64,000 nt of DNA from a bacterium (GTDB lineage: Bacteria; Cyanobacteriota; Vampirovibrionia; Gastranaerophilales; Gastranaerophilaceae): NCBI GenBank assembly GCA_017541465.1, contig JAFXYZ010000063.1, forward strand, positions 1-64,000. Direction: 5' to 3'. Positions 7,501 to 15,978 of this stretch are shown here, one piece after another. The position numbers were made by a program, and so were the translations under genes. Below the pieces are notes generated by a model. The model searched no databases. It was not told the origin of the DNA and saw nothing but the letters and a program-made list of their open reading frames with translations. Position 1 is the stretch's first letter. Each line of letters opens with the position of its first letter.

Positions 7501-9806
7501 ATAACTTGTGAACCCGAGGTGGAATTTTCCCAGGTACCTTTATTCACTAAGGTATTATTTACTTTAACATAATTTTGGTTGTCGATAGTCGAACCGGCAA
7601 ACATTGTCATATTATTAGCTTCAACCGAGCCCTGGTTTAACATTGTGTTTTCTTGGTTTAAATTGACCGCTGTCAGTGTAGAGGAAGTTCCTTCGTTTAT
7701 CCAGTTTCCTTTGTTAGCAAGTACACTGTTTACCTTTACACTGCCCTGATTTTGGGTATTAGAACCTGCGAAGGTGGTCATATTAGTAGCTTCAACCGAG
7801 CCCTGGTTTAACATTGTGTTTTCCTGGTTCAGGTTGGCTGCCGTTAAACTTGAAGCTGTACCACCGTTTGTCCAGTTCCCTTTATTTGCAAGTACACTGT
7901 TTACCTTTACACTGCCCTGATTTTCAGTATTTGAACCTGCAAAAGTTGTCATATAGGTTGTTTCAACAGAACCGAGATTTAACATTGAACTTTCCTGGTT
8001 CAAAGTCGAAGCCTTCAGAGATGATGAAGCGGTCGAATTTCTGAAGATACCTTTGTTTGCCAGTACATTATTAACTTTAACACTTCCCTGGTTGTCAGTG
8101 GTTGCTCCGGCATAATTTGTAAAGTCGGTTGCCGTAATTGAACCCTGGTTTAACATTGTATTTTTTTGGTTCAGTGTTGATACGATTAAACCTGAGTCAG
8201 AACCCTCGTTTATCCAGTTCCCCTCATTTGAAAGAGCATTATTTACTCTTATGCTGCCCTGGTTTTGAGTGCTTGAGCCAGAATAGGTTGAAAAATCGGT
8301 TGTAGTGACCGAACCCTGATTTAACATTTTATTCTTTTGGTTTATAGTCGATGCAGTTAAACTTGAATTAGTTCCGCCGTTAATCCAGTTTCCCTCGTTT
8401 GACAGAACATTGTTTACCTTGATACTGCCCTGATTTTCTGTTTTTGCACCTGAAAAGTTTGCAAAATCCGTTGCAGTGATTGAACCAAGGTTTAACATTT
8501 GATTTTCCTGATTCAACGATGAAACGGTCAATTTTGAAGCAGCCGTTGAGTTTGTCCAGTTTCCTTTATTTGCGAGAGTATTTGTTACATTAACATTTCC
8601 TCTGTTTTCGGTGGTTGTTCCCGCAAGAGTCGTAAAGTAATTTGCAGTTACAGAACCCTTGTTCAGCAATGAACCTTCCTGGTTTAGGTTTGAGGCTATA
8701 ATTTTTGAAATTACGGTTGAATTTTCCCAGTGTCCTTTGTTTGTCAGTGTATTATTAGCCTTTATACTTCCCTCATTTATTGTAGTTGAACCAAGAAAGG
8801 TATTCATGTCATTTGTTACCACCGAACCTCTGTTGAACAGAGAATTTTCCTGATTAAAAGTATGTGCCGTTATTGTTGAATCAGTCGAGGAGTTTATCCA
8901 GTTTCCTTTGTTTACCAATACGTTGTTTGCTGTTATATTCTTTTGGTTTTCGGTATATGAGCCCGTAAAAGTTGTAATATAGTCAGCTATAATTGTGCCC
9001 TGGTTAAGAAGTGAACCCTCCTGATTCAGATTTGGAGTATTAATTGAGGAAGCGGAAGTGCCGTTTGTCCATGCGCCTTTATTTGCAAGAACATGAGTTA
9101 CCGTAACACCGCCCTGGTTTTCGGTGGTAGAACCTGTATAAGTCGAAAAATCACCTGCAACTATAGAGCCCTGATTAATCATTGAGTTTTTCTGGTTGAG
9201 AGTTGAAGCATTTATCGAGGAAGAAGTTCCTCCATTTGTCCAGTTACCTTCATTAGAGAGGGCATGATTGACAGTAACACCGCCCTGGTTTTCGGTAGTC
9301 GAACCCGTATAAGTTGAAAAATCAACCGATACAACCGAACCCTGGTTTAACATTGAGCCTTTTTGGTTAAGAGTTGAAGCATTTACAGAGGAGTCTGTTC
9401 CCCCGTTTATCCACTGTCCCTGGTTTAAGAGGGCATGTGTTACGGTTATATTACTTTGGTTTTCCGTTTTTGAACCCGAATAGGTTGAAAAATCGGTTGT
9501 TACCGTTGTCCCGAGGTTTAACAAATTTCCCTGCTGATTAAGTACCGCTGCATTTATAGAGGAAGCTATGGTTGAATTTGACCAGCTCCCCTGATTTGCA
9601 AGTACACTCAGCGCGGTAACATCAGAGTTATTAGTCATTTTTGCACCAACGACAGTCGTGATGTTATTCGCAACAACAGCAGAATTGTTTGTCTGATTAC
9701 CTGTTATTACTATATCCTCTGCATTAACTATATCTGCGCTCATCAGTAAATATACGGAAATCTGAACGGCTGCAAGCAGAGGCTTTATATAATTCTTCTT
9801 ACTCAT
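4569..9806 (-). CDS. Giant repeat autotransporter (type V secretion)
   Basis: A 1745-residue surface protein. Residues 1-29 are a Sec signal peptide. Residues 37-89 are a degenerate repeat, and 90-887 are fourteen near-identical 57-residue repeats with a core like NQENxMLNQGSV...NQGSVKVN...NKGNW.N, rich in Asn, Ser, Thr and Gly and predicted to build a beta-helix. About 888-1440 is more diverged beta-helix. About 1460-1715 is the C-terminal beta-barrel, beginning near GLWAKGYGGYDKL and ending with VVNFKLG. Unusually, a roughly 30-residue Lys-rich tail follows the last barrel strand, where classic autotransporters stop. Such proteins are adhesins or surface-layer factors. The start ATG at 9806 is supported by the signal peptide. 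No protease or other catalytic motif was seen in the passenger. Confidence 0.9.
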   Translation of the reverse strand: MSKKNYIKPLLAAVQISVYLLMSADIVNAEDIVITGNQTNNSAVVANNITTVVGAKMTNNSDVTALSVLANQGSWSNSTIASSINAAVLNQQGNLLNLGTTVTTDFSTYSGSKTENQSNITVTHALLNQGQWINGGTDSSVNASTLNQKGSMLNQGSVVSVDFSTYTGSTTENQGGVTVNHALSNEGNWTNGGTSSSINASTLNQKNSMINQGSIVAGDFSTYTGSTTENQGGVTVTHVLANKGAWTNGTSASSINTPNLNQEGSLLNQGTIIADYITTFTGSYTENQKNITANNVLVNKGNWINSSTDSTITAHTFNQENSLFNRGSVVTNDMNTFLGSTTINEGSIKANNTLTNKGHWENSTVISKIIASNLNQEGSLLNKGSVTANYFTTLAGTTTENRGNVNVTNTLANKGNWTNSTAASKLTVSSLNQENQMLNLGSITATDFANFSGAKTENQGSIKVNNVLSNEGNWINGGTNSSLTASTINQKNKMLNQGSVTTTDFSTYSGSSTQNQGSIRVNNALSNEGNWINEGSDSGLIVSTLNQKNTMLNQGSITATDFTNYAGATTDNQGSVKVNNVLANKGIFRNSTASSSLKASTLNQESSMLNLGSVETTYMTTFAGSNTENQGSVKVNSVLANKGNWTNGGTASSLTAANLNQENTMLNQGSVEATNMTTFAGSNTQNQGSVKVNSVLANKGNWINEGTSSTLTAVNLNQENTMLNQGSVEANNMTMFAGSTIDNQNYVKVNNTLVNKGTWENSTSGSQVIAANLNQESSLLNRGSVLATNMTTFAGSTTDNQNSVVVNNTLSNKGSWTNSNPASTLTVSSLNQENSMINKGSIQATSINTFAGSTTDNQRSINVNNAFVNRGTFTNSTTTSTLTAAALNNEAAADFINYGRVGSSDHHVININNKSGAASFINNGTGKIYATTFKNDSTVENQLGGYIYSDNFINNNTLENNGTVDVIIQFTNPSGASVTNNGAEGEGTLNILRGTNDSAITQGNLTISNGGAFYNNSGGTLNIETTLQNSGLITNSNVINVQNSTNDANLINDYIIRTVSGVVNADTMTTNDNSVMTLTDSQLTLAYQAGDINGAINILGSSNTDLTITGASTNIAGRLNVGSGGTTPVLNLYSGNVTKNAVVGITRGSVVNIDDSAGPGTSSMVIDGGDAWLGDINNISGSFELDGNSVNTGSTSTTAGGRKTYYKQTGGNFTMKNATLTMDDSSLISGGSMFLDGGSRFNSKALGFTVSDLQTAGVINAINGTYETYTPNNNFIIGTTGDGRADFTTDLYARSSGSAKYDKFGSSTSVLSAGGASRHGIINLSDYKIYGDMYGADAPIDKDIMLDIFEYGSVKAGDRIDFTATKKQVATAVGNYGIISRGDGKYSFSLLSYNPKVFRGQVTTLAQYQNQLVISDLLFNHTFVNNGFKGNDILSYNPNAYASSGDLYAPYQYSLKNGGLWAKGYGGYDKLKLTSADVDAGYYGTLVGADFGLKKLKRGWEFLPTAYMGYNGALQRWEGIKAYQNGAQLGFLGTWYKKDFIIGTMAYGGMYNNRINTPRETDDTFGYFMGASAKAAYNWKIKRDFSLQPNLMFSYNFFGKQNWSSSFGQMDMQTGILNGFNIAPGLNFIWEKETFSIYATLQYMLGLNGGVDGQAGNINLPEQKMEGNGYLQYGLGINKKLFSDRFSIYGQAVFRNLARTGIGVQTVVNFKLGKSQKKAKTKKISKQKKQKTKVKAVEKAEEQKE
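7146..9539 (-). repeat. Fourteen tandem 171-bp coding repeats
   Basis: Inside the autotransporter gene, residues 90-887 consist of exactly fourteen 57-codon units without indels between them. Units are diverged at DNA level but several (for example units 10 and 11) are very similar, so recombination could change copy number. A further degenerate unit precedes them (residues 37-89). Confidence 0.85.
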
Positions 9807-9893
9807 AAAAAAAAATTCTCTTATTCCAAAACCATTTTTATAGTAGCAAGAAAAATTATTGTAAGCAATAAAATATATGATAATATAATAAGT

Positions 9894-11246
9894 ATGGTTA
9901 AGTTTTTTAAAAGATTATATGATTTATTTTTAAATAACATTTACGAGGAAGTAATTAAATCGCCTGTCAGGATACTTCCCGCAACATTTTTAGTGCTTTG
10001 TATTTTGGGCGGAATATTGTTATATCTTCCCTGCTCAGGGGATATGACCTTTATAGATGCCCTGTTTACCTCTGTCAGCGGTGTTTGTGTTACGGGTTTG
10101 TCCGTTCAGGATATATCTTCCGAGCTGAACCTTTTCGGTCAGTTTATTCTTATGCTTTTAATTCAGGTCGGCGGTCTCGGAATTATGAGTATTTCCTCCG
10201 TCATTTTCCTTCTGCTGGGCAAAAAAATGTCCGTTACCTATGAGAAGAACGCAAGAAGTATGTTCGATGCCGAAAGCCGAGATGAAATCAAAGATTCGCT
10301 GTTTTTAATCTTTAAATACACTTTTCTAGCTGAACTTACAGGATTTATTATTTTTACCCTGAGATTTTTCTTCCTCTCTAAAGACTTCTTTTTCTCGCTG
10401 AAACAGGCATTGTTTCTTGCGATATCGAGCTTTTGTAACGCAGGTTTTGCCTTGTTCTCAGACAATCTGATTTCTTATAACAGCGATTCAGCCATACTTT
10501 TAACCGTTTCCCTTCTGATTATCGCAGGAGGTATTTCGCCCGCTATTGCAATAACCTTTCCGAAAATTTTAAAAAGAGAAAAGTTGTCGCCGATAGCAAA
10601 AATTGTGTTTGTTACGACAGCTTCATTATTAGTTCTCGGTACAATTTTTATTTTTATGACTTCTTATAACGGTGTTTTGAGCGGAATGAGCTTCTCTGAT
10701 AAACTTCTAAATGCCTGGTTTCAGTCTGTCAGCGCAAGAACTGCGGGCTTTAGTTCAATAGATTTGAGCAATTTATCCTGCGGAACATATCTTGCATTAA
10801 TAGTTCTGATGATTATAGGGGGTTCGCCAGGAGGTACTGCAGGCGGTATCAAAACCACCACCTTTGCTGTACTGGTTATTACCTCTTATAACATCTTTCT
10901 CGGAAGAAAAAATATAATAAGAAACCGCGAAATTCCGCCCGAGACGATTTATAAAGCTATTGCCTTAATATTTGTATACTTAGGGGTTATAATCGTTTCG
11001 TGCTTTATCTTATGCACAACCCAGATACTTCCGCACGCAAAACTGGTTTTTGAGGTGGTTTCCGCGATGGGTACGGTCGGATTATCAATGGGAATAACCT
11101 CTCAGCTTGATACCTTCGGGAAAATGGTTATAATAATCACGATGTTTTTAGGCAGGGTATTCCCCGCAATGATTATCTATTACCTCAATTCAAGGATAAA
11201 CGAGGTTTATCTGAGTTATCCGAAAGCCAAAATATCATTAACATAG
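9894..11246 (+). CDS. ktrB: Potassium uptake protein, TrkH/KtrB family
   Basis: A 450-residue polytopic membrane protein with the four-fold membrane/pore-loop/membrane layout of Trk/Ktr translocation subunits. The selectivity-filter glycines are in SGVCVTGLS (about residues 62-70), FCNAGFAL, ARTAGFSS and AMGTVGLSM. The size and short N-terminus fit KtrB better than TrkH. It moves K+ inward, driven by Na+ or the membrane potential, and needs a cytosolic RCK ring. The ktrA gene starts 10 bp downstream and a sensor-like protein overlaps ktrA, so the three form an operon. It is divergent from the autotransporter gene; an AT-rich TAATAT-type -10 region lies just before the start. Confidence 0.92.
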   Translation: MVKFFKRLYDLFLNNIYEEVIKSPVRILPATFLVLCILGGILLYLPCSGDMTFIDALFTSVSGVCVTGLSVQDISSELNLFGQFILMLLIQVGGLGIMSISSVIFLLLGKKMSVTYEKNARSMFDAESRDEIKDSLFLIFKYTFLAELTGFIIFTLRFFFLSKDFFFSLKQALFLAISSFCNAGFALFSDNLISYNSDSAILLTVSLLIIAGGISPAIAITFPKILKREKLSPIAKIVFVTTASLLVLGTIFIFMTSYNGVLSGMSFSDKLLNAWFQSVSARTAGFSSIDLSNLSCGTYLALIVLMIIGGSPGGTAGGIKTTTFAVLVITSYNIFLGRKNIIRNREIPPETIYKAIALIFVYLGVIIVSCFILCTTQILPHAKLVFEVVSAMGTVGLSMGITSQLDTFGKMVIIITMFLGRVFPAMIIYYLNSRINEVYLSYPKAKISLT

Positions 11247-11256
11247 GAGAAAATTT

Positions 11257-11907
11257 ATGAAGGAGCAGGTTTTAATAATAGGTCTCGGTCAGTTCGGTAT
11301 GGCGCTGACAAAAACCCTTTTCGCAAAAGGTTATGAGGTCATAGCCGTTGATATTGACCAGAAACTTGTTAATGAGGCTTCTAATTACGCAACAGATGCC
11401 ATCTGTCTTGATGCCATCGATGAAATATCACTTTCAAAACTGTCACCGAGAAACAGAGATTTAATAATCTGCTCAATCGGTGCAAGAGAACCTTCTATAC
11501 TGACGGTTGCGCTTTTAAAACAAATGGGGTGCGAGAATATTATCGCAAGGGCCTCTGAAGCCGTCCACGCAAGAATTTTAAAAGCCATAGGCGCAAGATG
11601 TATCATTAACCCCGAGTATGAATACGGGAAAAAATTCGCAAACAAGATTTTGTTTAAGAGCCTGTTCCTTGAAAACAGCAGTGATGAAATCGAACTCTTC
11701 GAGCTTCCCGTTCAGCCGTTTATGATAGGAAAAACACTAAAGGAGCTTGAACTTCCTGACAAATTCAACATCATTGTTACGGGTATCGTCAGGGATAACA
11801 AATTAGCAAAGCCTACTCCGACAAAGAAAATTCAGCAGAATGACAGGCTTCTTGTTACCGGAACAAATGACGATGTCGAAAAAATGATGAAGGAGAATAA
11901 TAAATGA
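11257..11907 (+). CDS. ktrA: K+ channel regulatory RCK subunit, TrkA/KtrA family
   Basis: A 216-residue cytosolic protein. An RCK-N Rossmann domain occupies 1-130, with the nucleotide motif GLGQFG (about 8-13) and an acidic residue after strand 2 (AVDID), fitting NAD(H)/ATP/ADP binding; an RCK-C (TrkA-C) domain occupies about 135-216. It forms an octameric ring that gates KtrB according to the adenine nucleotide bound. An AGGAG site precedes ATG 11257. Its stop overlaps the start of the next gene by 4 bp (ATGA), indicating translational coupling. Confidence 0.93.
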   Translation: MKEQVLIIGLGQFGMALTKTLFAKGYEVIAVDIDQKLVNEASNYATDAICLDAIDEISLSKLSPRNRDLIICSIGAREPSILTVALLKQMGCENIIARASEAVHARILKAIGARCIINPEYEYGKKFANKILFKSLFLENSSDEIELFELPVQPFMIGKTLKELELPDKFNIIVTGIVRDNKLAKPTPTKKIQQNDRLLVTGTNDDVEKMMKENNK

Positions 11908-12530
11908 AATTTTCCGGAAAAATTTATGCATATTTTATAATCATTTTGGCTTGTTCCACCATAATCACGATAGCGGGAATATACGGGTTTCAGAGGCTTG
12001 AGCCTGCCATAAATGCCCTTAACATAAGAAATACCCAGTCACTTTATTATGCCGAACAAATGTTTGTAAGTATTTCTGCCCATAAAGACATAGACAATTT
12101 TGAAACTTATCTTTATAAAGCAAAAAATAACATAACGGAACCCGGAGAGGCTGATGCAGTTAAAAGAATAGCAGATATTTACAAAGAAGCCTTCAGAGGT
12201 AACCACGCAATTGAAGAACAAACAATCAACGAAATAACCTCTTTTGCCGAAATTAACCGTTCAGCGATGGAAAAGGCAGTTGTTAAGGCGAAAAAACAAC
12301 AGAGCATTGAAATATGGATAATTCTGTTCCCGTCAATCTTCATCTGGATAGTGGGGCTTACTCTTTTAAGAAGACTTAACAGAGTTATTATCAAGCCCAT
12401 TCAGGAATTAAACGATGCTGTTTTTGACTACAATAAGGGTAATAAAATGAGAAGATGTCCCTCAAAGACTTATTCAAAGGATTTGCAAATGCTCTATGAC
12501 GGGATAAACCATATATTAGACGGTAAATAA
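11904..12530 (+). CDS. Two-TM sensor-like protein with HAMP-like segment, no output domain
   Basis: A 208-residue protein with a membrane segment at about 8-28, a roughly 100-residue mostly helical extracytoplasmic domain (about 30-130) resembling four-helix-bundle ligand domains of chemoreceptors and kinases, a second membrane segment at about 136-155, and a HAMP-like piece after it (RRLNRVIIKPIQELNDAV). It then stops, with no kinase, cyclase or methyl-accepting domain. It overlaps ktrA by 4 bp, so it probably reports on or modulates the potassium system. It could be a truncated histidine kinase or a stand-alone regulator that contacts KtrA. I do not recognise the family. Confidence 0.7.
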   Translation: MKFSGKIYAYFIIILACSTIITIAGIYGFQRLEPAINALNIRNTQSLYYAEQMFVSISAHKDIDNFETYLYKAKNNITEPGEADAVKRIADIYKEAFRGNHAIEEQTINEITSFAEINRSAMEKAVVKAKKQQSIEIWIILFPSIFIWIVGLTLLRRLNRVIIKPIQELNDAVFDYNKGNKMRRCPSKTYSKDLQMLYDGINHILDGK

Positions 12531-12562
12531 AATAATGGTGCGCGGTTTTGTGCACCATTATT
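12531..12562. terminator. Bidirectional terminator between the ktr operon and dxs
   Basis: AATAATGGTGC (12531-12541) pairs with GCACCATTATT (12552-12562), an 11-bp stem. It lies directly between two convergent genes (ktr operon and dxs). Confidence 0.7.
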
Positions 12563-12585
12563 GATTAAACCATTATTAATAAGAA

Positions 12586-14352
12586 CTATTTTATAAGTTT
12601 TTCAATATCTTCAGCAATTAATTCGGGGGTTAAGCGGTATCTTTTATTGAGTTCCGGCATCGGGGTTTTATCGGTAAACTCTTTAAAGGAACCGTAATTT
12701 AAGACCTTCATATCGGAACTGCCGTAAAATCTTGCGATTTTCTCACCGAACCCGCCGTCAAGCTCACCGTCTTCCATTGTAACCACAACCTTATGGTCAG
12801 CTCTTAAACCGCTCAGCATTTCTTCATCCACCCCCGTTATAAACTTAGGATTAATGAGAGTTGCGCTGATGTTTAGTTTATCTTTTAACAGCTCTTTTAC
12901 CTTTTTCGCCTTTTCAGAGAAATCACCTAGCCCGATTAGAGCAACCTCACTGCCCTTTTCAACCATTTGATATTTGTTTAAAACGGAATAATCGGTTTCG
13001 TCACTGACACCTGCCGATTTTAAATCACCCGGAACTCTTATCACAACGGGGTGTTCTTTTTGGTTAACCGACCAGTCGAGCATTTTTAAATACTCTTCCT
13101 TTGTCGCAGGTGCGAGATAGACGATATTCGGGATATTTGAGATAAGTGAAATGTCGAAAGTGCAAAGGTGAGTTGCATCTGCGCCAGATATTCCGCCCCA
13201 GTAAATCAAAATTGTCGCAGGGCTGTTATTGAGCGCCAAATCCTGAGAAAGCTGGTCATAAGTTCTCTGAACAAAAGAACTCATAAGACACAAAACAGGC
13301 TTTGCCCCTGCTTTTGCTATTCCTGAAGCCATCCCGACCGCATGCTGCTCTGCTATGCCGACATCGACATAGTTTGCACCGAGTTTATTTCTGAACTCTT
13401 TATTAAACCCGAATACTCCGGGAGTTGCCGCCGTCATTACAACAACTGAGGAATCCTCTTTGACCTTATTAAGAAGATAGTCTTTTGTAATTGAGTTATA
13501 ATCTTCGCCTGACTGAGTTGGCGCTTCATTAAGCCTGTCGAGTTCGTGGGGAAGAATCCAGTGGAAGGGCTCTTTATCCTCTTCAGCAGGCTTAAACCCT
13601 TTCCCTTTTTGGGTGAAGATGTGGACAACAACAGGATGTTGAGTATCTTTAACCTTATTAAACACCTCAATTAATTTCTGAATATCGTGCCCGTCATTAA
13701 CATAAAAATATTCAAATCCGAGGGCTTCAAAGAAATTATTCTTAACTTTGCCGTTATTATTTCTGAGTTCCGTAAGCATATTTGCGATACCGCCCTGATT
13801 TTCGGCGATAGACATATCGTTATCGTTGACAACAATAATCATATTACTGTTTAAAACGGCTGCGTTGTTTAAACCTTCAAGCGCCTCACCGCCTGTCAGA
13901 GAGCCGTCACCTATAAGAGCAATAATATTCTCTTTTCCGCCAAGAACATCTCTTCCTTTTGTAAGCCCGACCGCCAAACTGACCGAGGTTGAGGTATGTC
14001 CGACCTTAAAAAAGTCGTGTTCACTCTCTTCGGGTGCGGTATAGCCCGTATATTTTGAATAATCTTCGGGGTTTATAAACCCTTCTTTCCTTCCTGTCAG
14101 AATTTTATGAGGGTAGCACTGGTGCGAAACATCAAACACTATCTTATCAACGGGGGAATTAAAAACATAGTGAAGTGCGATGGTGGTCTCGACAATTCCG
14201 AGGTTCGGCCCGAAGTGTCCGCCCGTTTCGTTTACTTTTTTTATAATTAACTCCCTCATTTCCCCTGAAAGAAGGTTTAATTCTTCGGGGCTGAGTTTCT
14301 TTAAATCATCAGCAGAATTTACTTTACTAAGTACGTTTGCGGTTGTTTTCAT
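12586..14352 (-). CDS. dxs: 1-deoxy-D-xylulose-5-phosphate synthase (short form)
   Basis: A 588-residue thiamine-diphosphate enzyme that condenses pyruvate with glyceraldehyde-3-phosphate, the first step of the MEP isoprenoid and thiamine/pyridoxal precursor route. The N-terminal domain has VSHQCYPHKILTGR and the ThDP/Mg motif GDGSLTGGEALEGLNN. The pyrimidine domain has DVGIAEQHAVGMASG, and a transketolase-C domain ends the protein. It is about 30-50 residues shorter than E. coli Dxs, and the region normally GADGPTHHGxFD reads GADATHLCTFDIS, so it belongs to a divergent Dxs clade. A transketolase-like paralogue is the alternative, but the overall motif set favours Dxs. It is monocistronic as far as can be seen. 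Confidence 0.88.
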   Translation of the reverse strand: MKTTANVLSKVNSADDLKKLSPEELNLLSGEMRELIIKKVNETGGHFGPNLGIVETTIALHYVFNSPVDKIVFDVSHQCYPHKILTGRKEGFINPEDYSKYTGYTAPEESEHDFFKVGHTSTSVSLAVGLTKGRDVLGGKENIIALIGDGSLTGGEALEGLNNAAVLNSNMIIVVNDNDMSIAENQGGIANMLTELRNNNGKVKNNFFEALGFEYFYVNDGHDIQKLIEVFNKVKDTQHPVVVHIFTQKGKGFKPAEEDKEPFHWILPHELDRLNEAPTQSGEDYNSITKDYLLNKVKEDSSVVVMTAATPGVFGFNKEFRNKLGANYVDVGIAEQHAVGMASGIAKAGAKPVLCLMSSFVQRTYDQLSQDLALNNSPATILIYWGGISGADATHLCTFDISLISNIPNIVYLAPATKEEYLKMLDWSVNQKEHPVVIRVPGDLKSAGVSDETDYSVLNKYQMVEKGSEVALIGLGDFSEKAKKVKELLKDKLNISATLINPKFITGVDEEMLSGLRADHKVVVTMEDGELDGGFGEKIARFYGSSDMKVLNYGSFKEFTDKTPMPELNKRYRLTPELIAEDIEKLIK

Positions 14353-14470
14353 TGTTTCTTCCTCATTTTATTAACTGTTTAATAATACCATAAGCATGGT
14401 AGAAATTTAAAATAAAACTTCCCAAATTGTTCTGTTATAATGTATTATATTGTTTAAACGGGTATTAATT

Positions 14471-15091
14471 ATGAAAAAGATTTTATGCTACGGCGATTCA
14501 AACACCTTCGGATATAACCCTGTTGACAGTTCACGGTTTGATAAAAACACAAGATGGACTGCCCTGTTAAAAAAACTTTTGGGCTCCGGGTTTGAGGTAA
14601 TTGAAGAGGGAATGTGCGACAGAACGGGGTTTAAGGATAACCCTAAGGGCGCTTTATTTTCAGCGCAAAAGCATTTCCCCTCAATAATATCAAAGGCAAA
14701 GGATATTGATGTACTCATTTTGAGCATTGGCACAAACGATTTACAGTTTCAGTATGGTATCAGCTTTGATTTTATTGAAGAAGGGCTTGATAAATTAATC
14801 AAAACCGCACTTGAAAAAGTGAAGCGGGTTATTCTTATCCCGCCTGTTATTTTAGATGAAAAGGTTTTAGAGGGGTTTTTCAGTTTTCAGTTTAATAAAA
14901 ACAGTGTTGCAAAATCAAAAGAGGTTGGGGCAATATACAGAAAATTTGCGGAAAAATATAATTGCGGATATTTTGACATAAACGAATTTGTAAGGCCGTC
15001 TGATTTTGATGGTCTGCATTATGACGAAAACGGACATAAGATTATAGCCGAAAAACTTGCTGATTATATTTTAAATAACCTTAGCCTATAA
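14471..15091 (+). CDS. SGNH/GDSL-family hydrolase
   Basis: A 206-residue esterase-type hydrolase. Block I is CYGDSNTFGYNP (Ser nucleophile in GDSN), block III GTNDL carries the Asn, and block V is FDGLHYDENGH with the catalytic Asp and His. This arrangement matches the SGNH arylesterase / acyl-CoA thioesterase-like group. No signal peptide is present. I start it at the ATG at 14471 because the motif-bearing first strand (KKILCYGDSN) begins there; the upstream in-frame TTG at 14450 lacks a ribosome site. Its 3' end overlaps the convergent next gene by 11 bp. Confidence 0.85.
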   Translation: MKKILCYGDSNTFGYNPVDSSRFDKNTRWTALLKKLLGSGFEVIEEGMCDRTGFKDNPKGALFSAQKHFPSIISKAKDIDVLILSIGTNDLQFQYGISFDFIEEGLDKLIKTALEKVKRVILIPPVILDEKVLEGFFSFQFNKNSVAKSKEVGAIYRKFAEKYNCGYFDINEFVRPSDFDGLHYDENGHKIIAEKLADYILNNLSL

Positions 15092-15500
15092 GATTAACCG
15101 ACTTAATATTTCCGTCTTTTGCGTATTCAACACCCATTTCGGGAACGGTTTTTGCGCCTTCCGCTATCTCTGCTACCTGTTCGGTCAGCCGTCTCCAGGA
15201 AAATTCCAAATCAGCATCTTTTATCTTTTCTTCTCTGAAGAAGTTATGCACAAACTCCATTCTGTTTTGGGTTTCAGCGAAGTATTCCGCAAATCTTCTT
15301 CCCTCTTTTCCGCTCAGGATATAGGATTTATTTTTTGAAACGGGAAATGCATGGGCTTTCCCCCTTCTCGTATCATCGATTATTGATTTAATCTGCTGCG
15401 CGGCAGGTGTTTTATCCCTTCCGTTCGCAATTTGTGCAATTTTTTGCGCAGCCTGAAGCGGTGCGTTTACCGATATAACTTTTCCAAAGCTCACTGACAT
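15081..15500 (-). CDS. Uncharacterised protein with N-terminal SFG motif
   Basis: A 139-residue protein I do not recognise. It begins MSVSFGKVISVN, a short 'SFG' leader seen at the N-terminus of several other orphan proteins in this window (37655, 52210, and rtcB at 36392). The body is helical with many Lys, Glu and Arg and no membrane segment. The start at 15500 is preferred over the codon at 15518 because TTTTCTCTTTCC upstream of it gives a GGAAAGAGAAAA ribosome site on the coding strand. It overlaps the SGNH hydrolase gene tail to tail. Confidence 0.65.
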   Translation of the reverse strand: MSVSFGKVISVNAPLQAAQKIAQIANGRDKTPAAQQIKSIIDDTRRGKAHAFPVSKNKSYILSGKEGRRFAEYFAETQNRMEFVHNFFREEKIKDADLEFSWRRLTEQVAEIAEGAKTVPEMGVEYAKDGNIKSVNLIG

Positions 15501-15618
15501 AATTTTCTCTTTCCTCATTTTCTTCGGTTATAATAAAAAATATAAAAATTATTTTTGCCAAAATACAAAAAATTTATTTCTTGTGTTAAAATTTAGAAAA
15601 AATAAAGAGGGAAATATT

Positions 15619-15906
15619 ATGAGAAAATTTGTTATAATGTCGTTTATTTTAATGGGAATAGCTGAACTGAGCGCTTTTGCGGATATTCCTGAGCCCAGAT
15701 GGACTAATTTCTGTCCTTCACAATACTGCAGTGCAACTCAAAGCGAAGATGCATACTGGTACGGCAGAAGAGTAAGATTTGAAAAACAGCTCTCAAACTG
15801 CAACAAACTCGAAGGCACTCAAAAGGCGCTTTGCTATGACGAAATGAACGCAGACGAGATGAAGAAAACCCAGGTCTGGGAAATCAGAACAAAACAGAAC
15901 AGATAG
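15619..15906 (+). CDS. Small secreted Cys-containing protein
   Basis: A 95-residue protein with a Sec signal peptide (residues 1-20, cleavage after SAFA) and a mature part of about 75 residues with four Cys in NFCPSQYC and SNCNKLEG...LCYDE, spaced for disulphides. AGAGGGAAATATT precedes ATG 15619. It probably lives in the periplasm. The function is unknown; the many charged and aromatic residues do not point to a family. Confidence 0.7.
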   Translation: MRKFVIMSFILMGIAELSAFADIPEPRWTNFCPSQYCSATQSEDAYWYGRRVRFEKQLSNCNKLEGTQKALCYDEMNADEMKKTQVWEIRTKQNR

Positions 15907-15930
15907 GAATTATTCCCTGACAAAAGACGC

Positions 15931-15956
15931 AAAAAAAATCGCCCGACCTGGGCGAT
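15931..15956 (-). terminator. Terminator downstream of glnA
   Basis: ATCGCCC (15938-15944) pairs with GGGCGAT (15950-15956); the eight A residues at 15931-15938 give a T-run on the minus strand directly after the hairpin. It lies 22 bp past the glnA stop codon. Confidence 0.8.
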
Positions 15957-15978
15957 GGTACGTTGTAAATGGTTTGTG

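Noticed and set aside
7146-9539. CRISPR-like or satellite repeat array
   Set aside because: The units are 171 bp, in frame, without spacers, and lie in one long coding frame; they are protein repeats.
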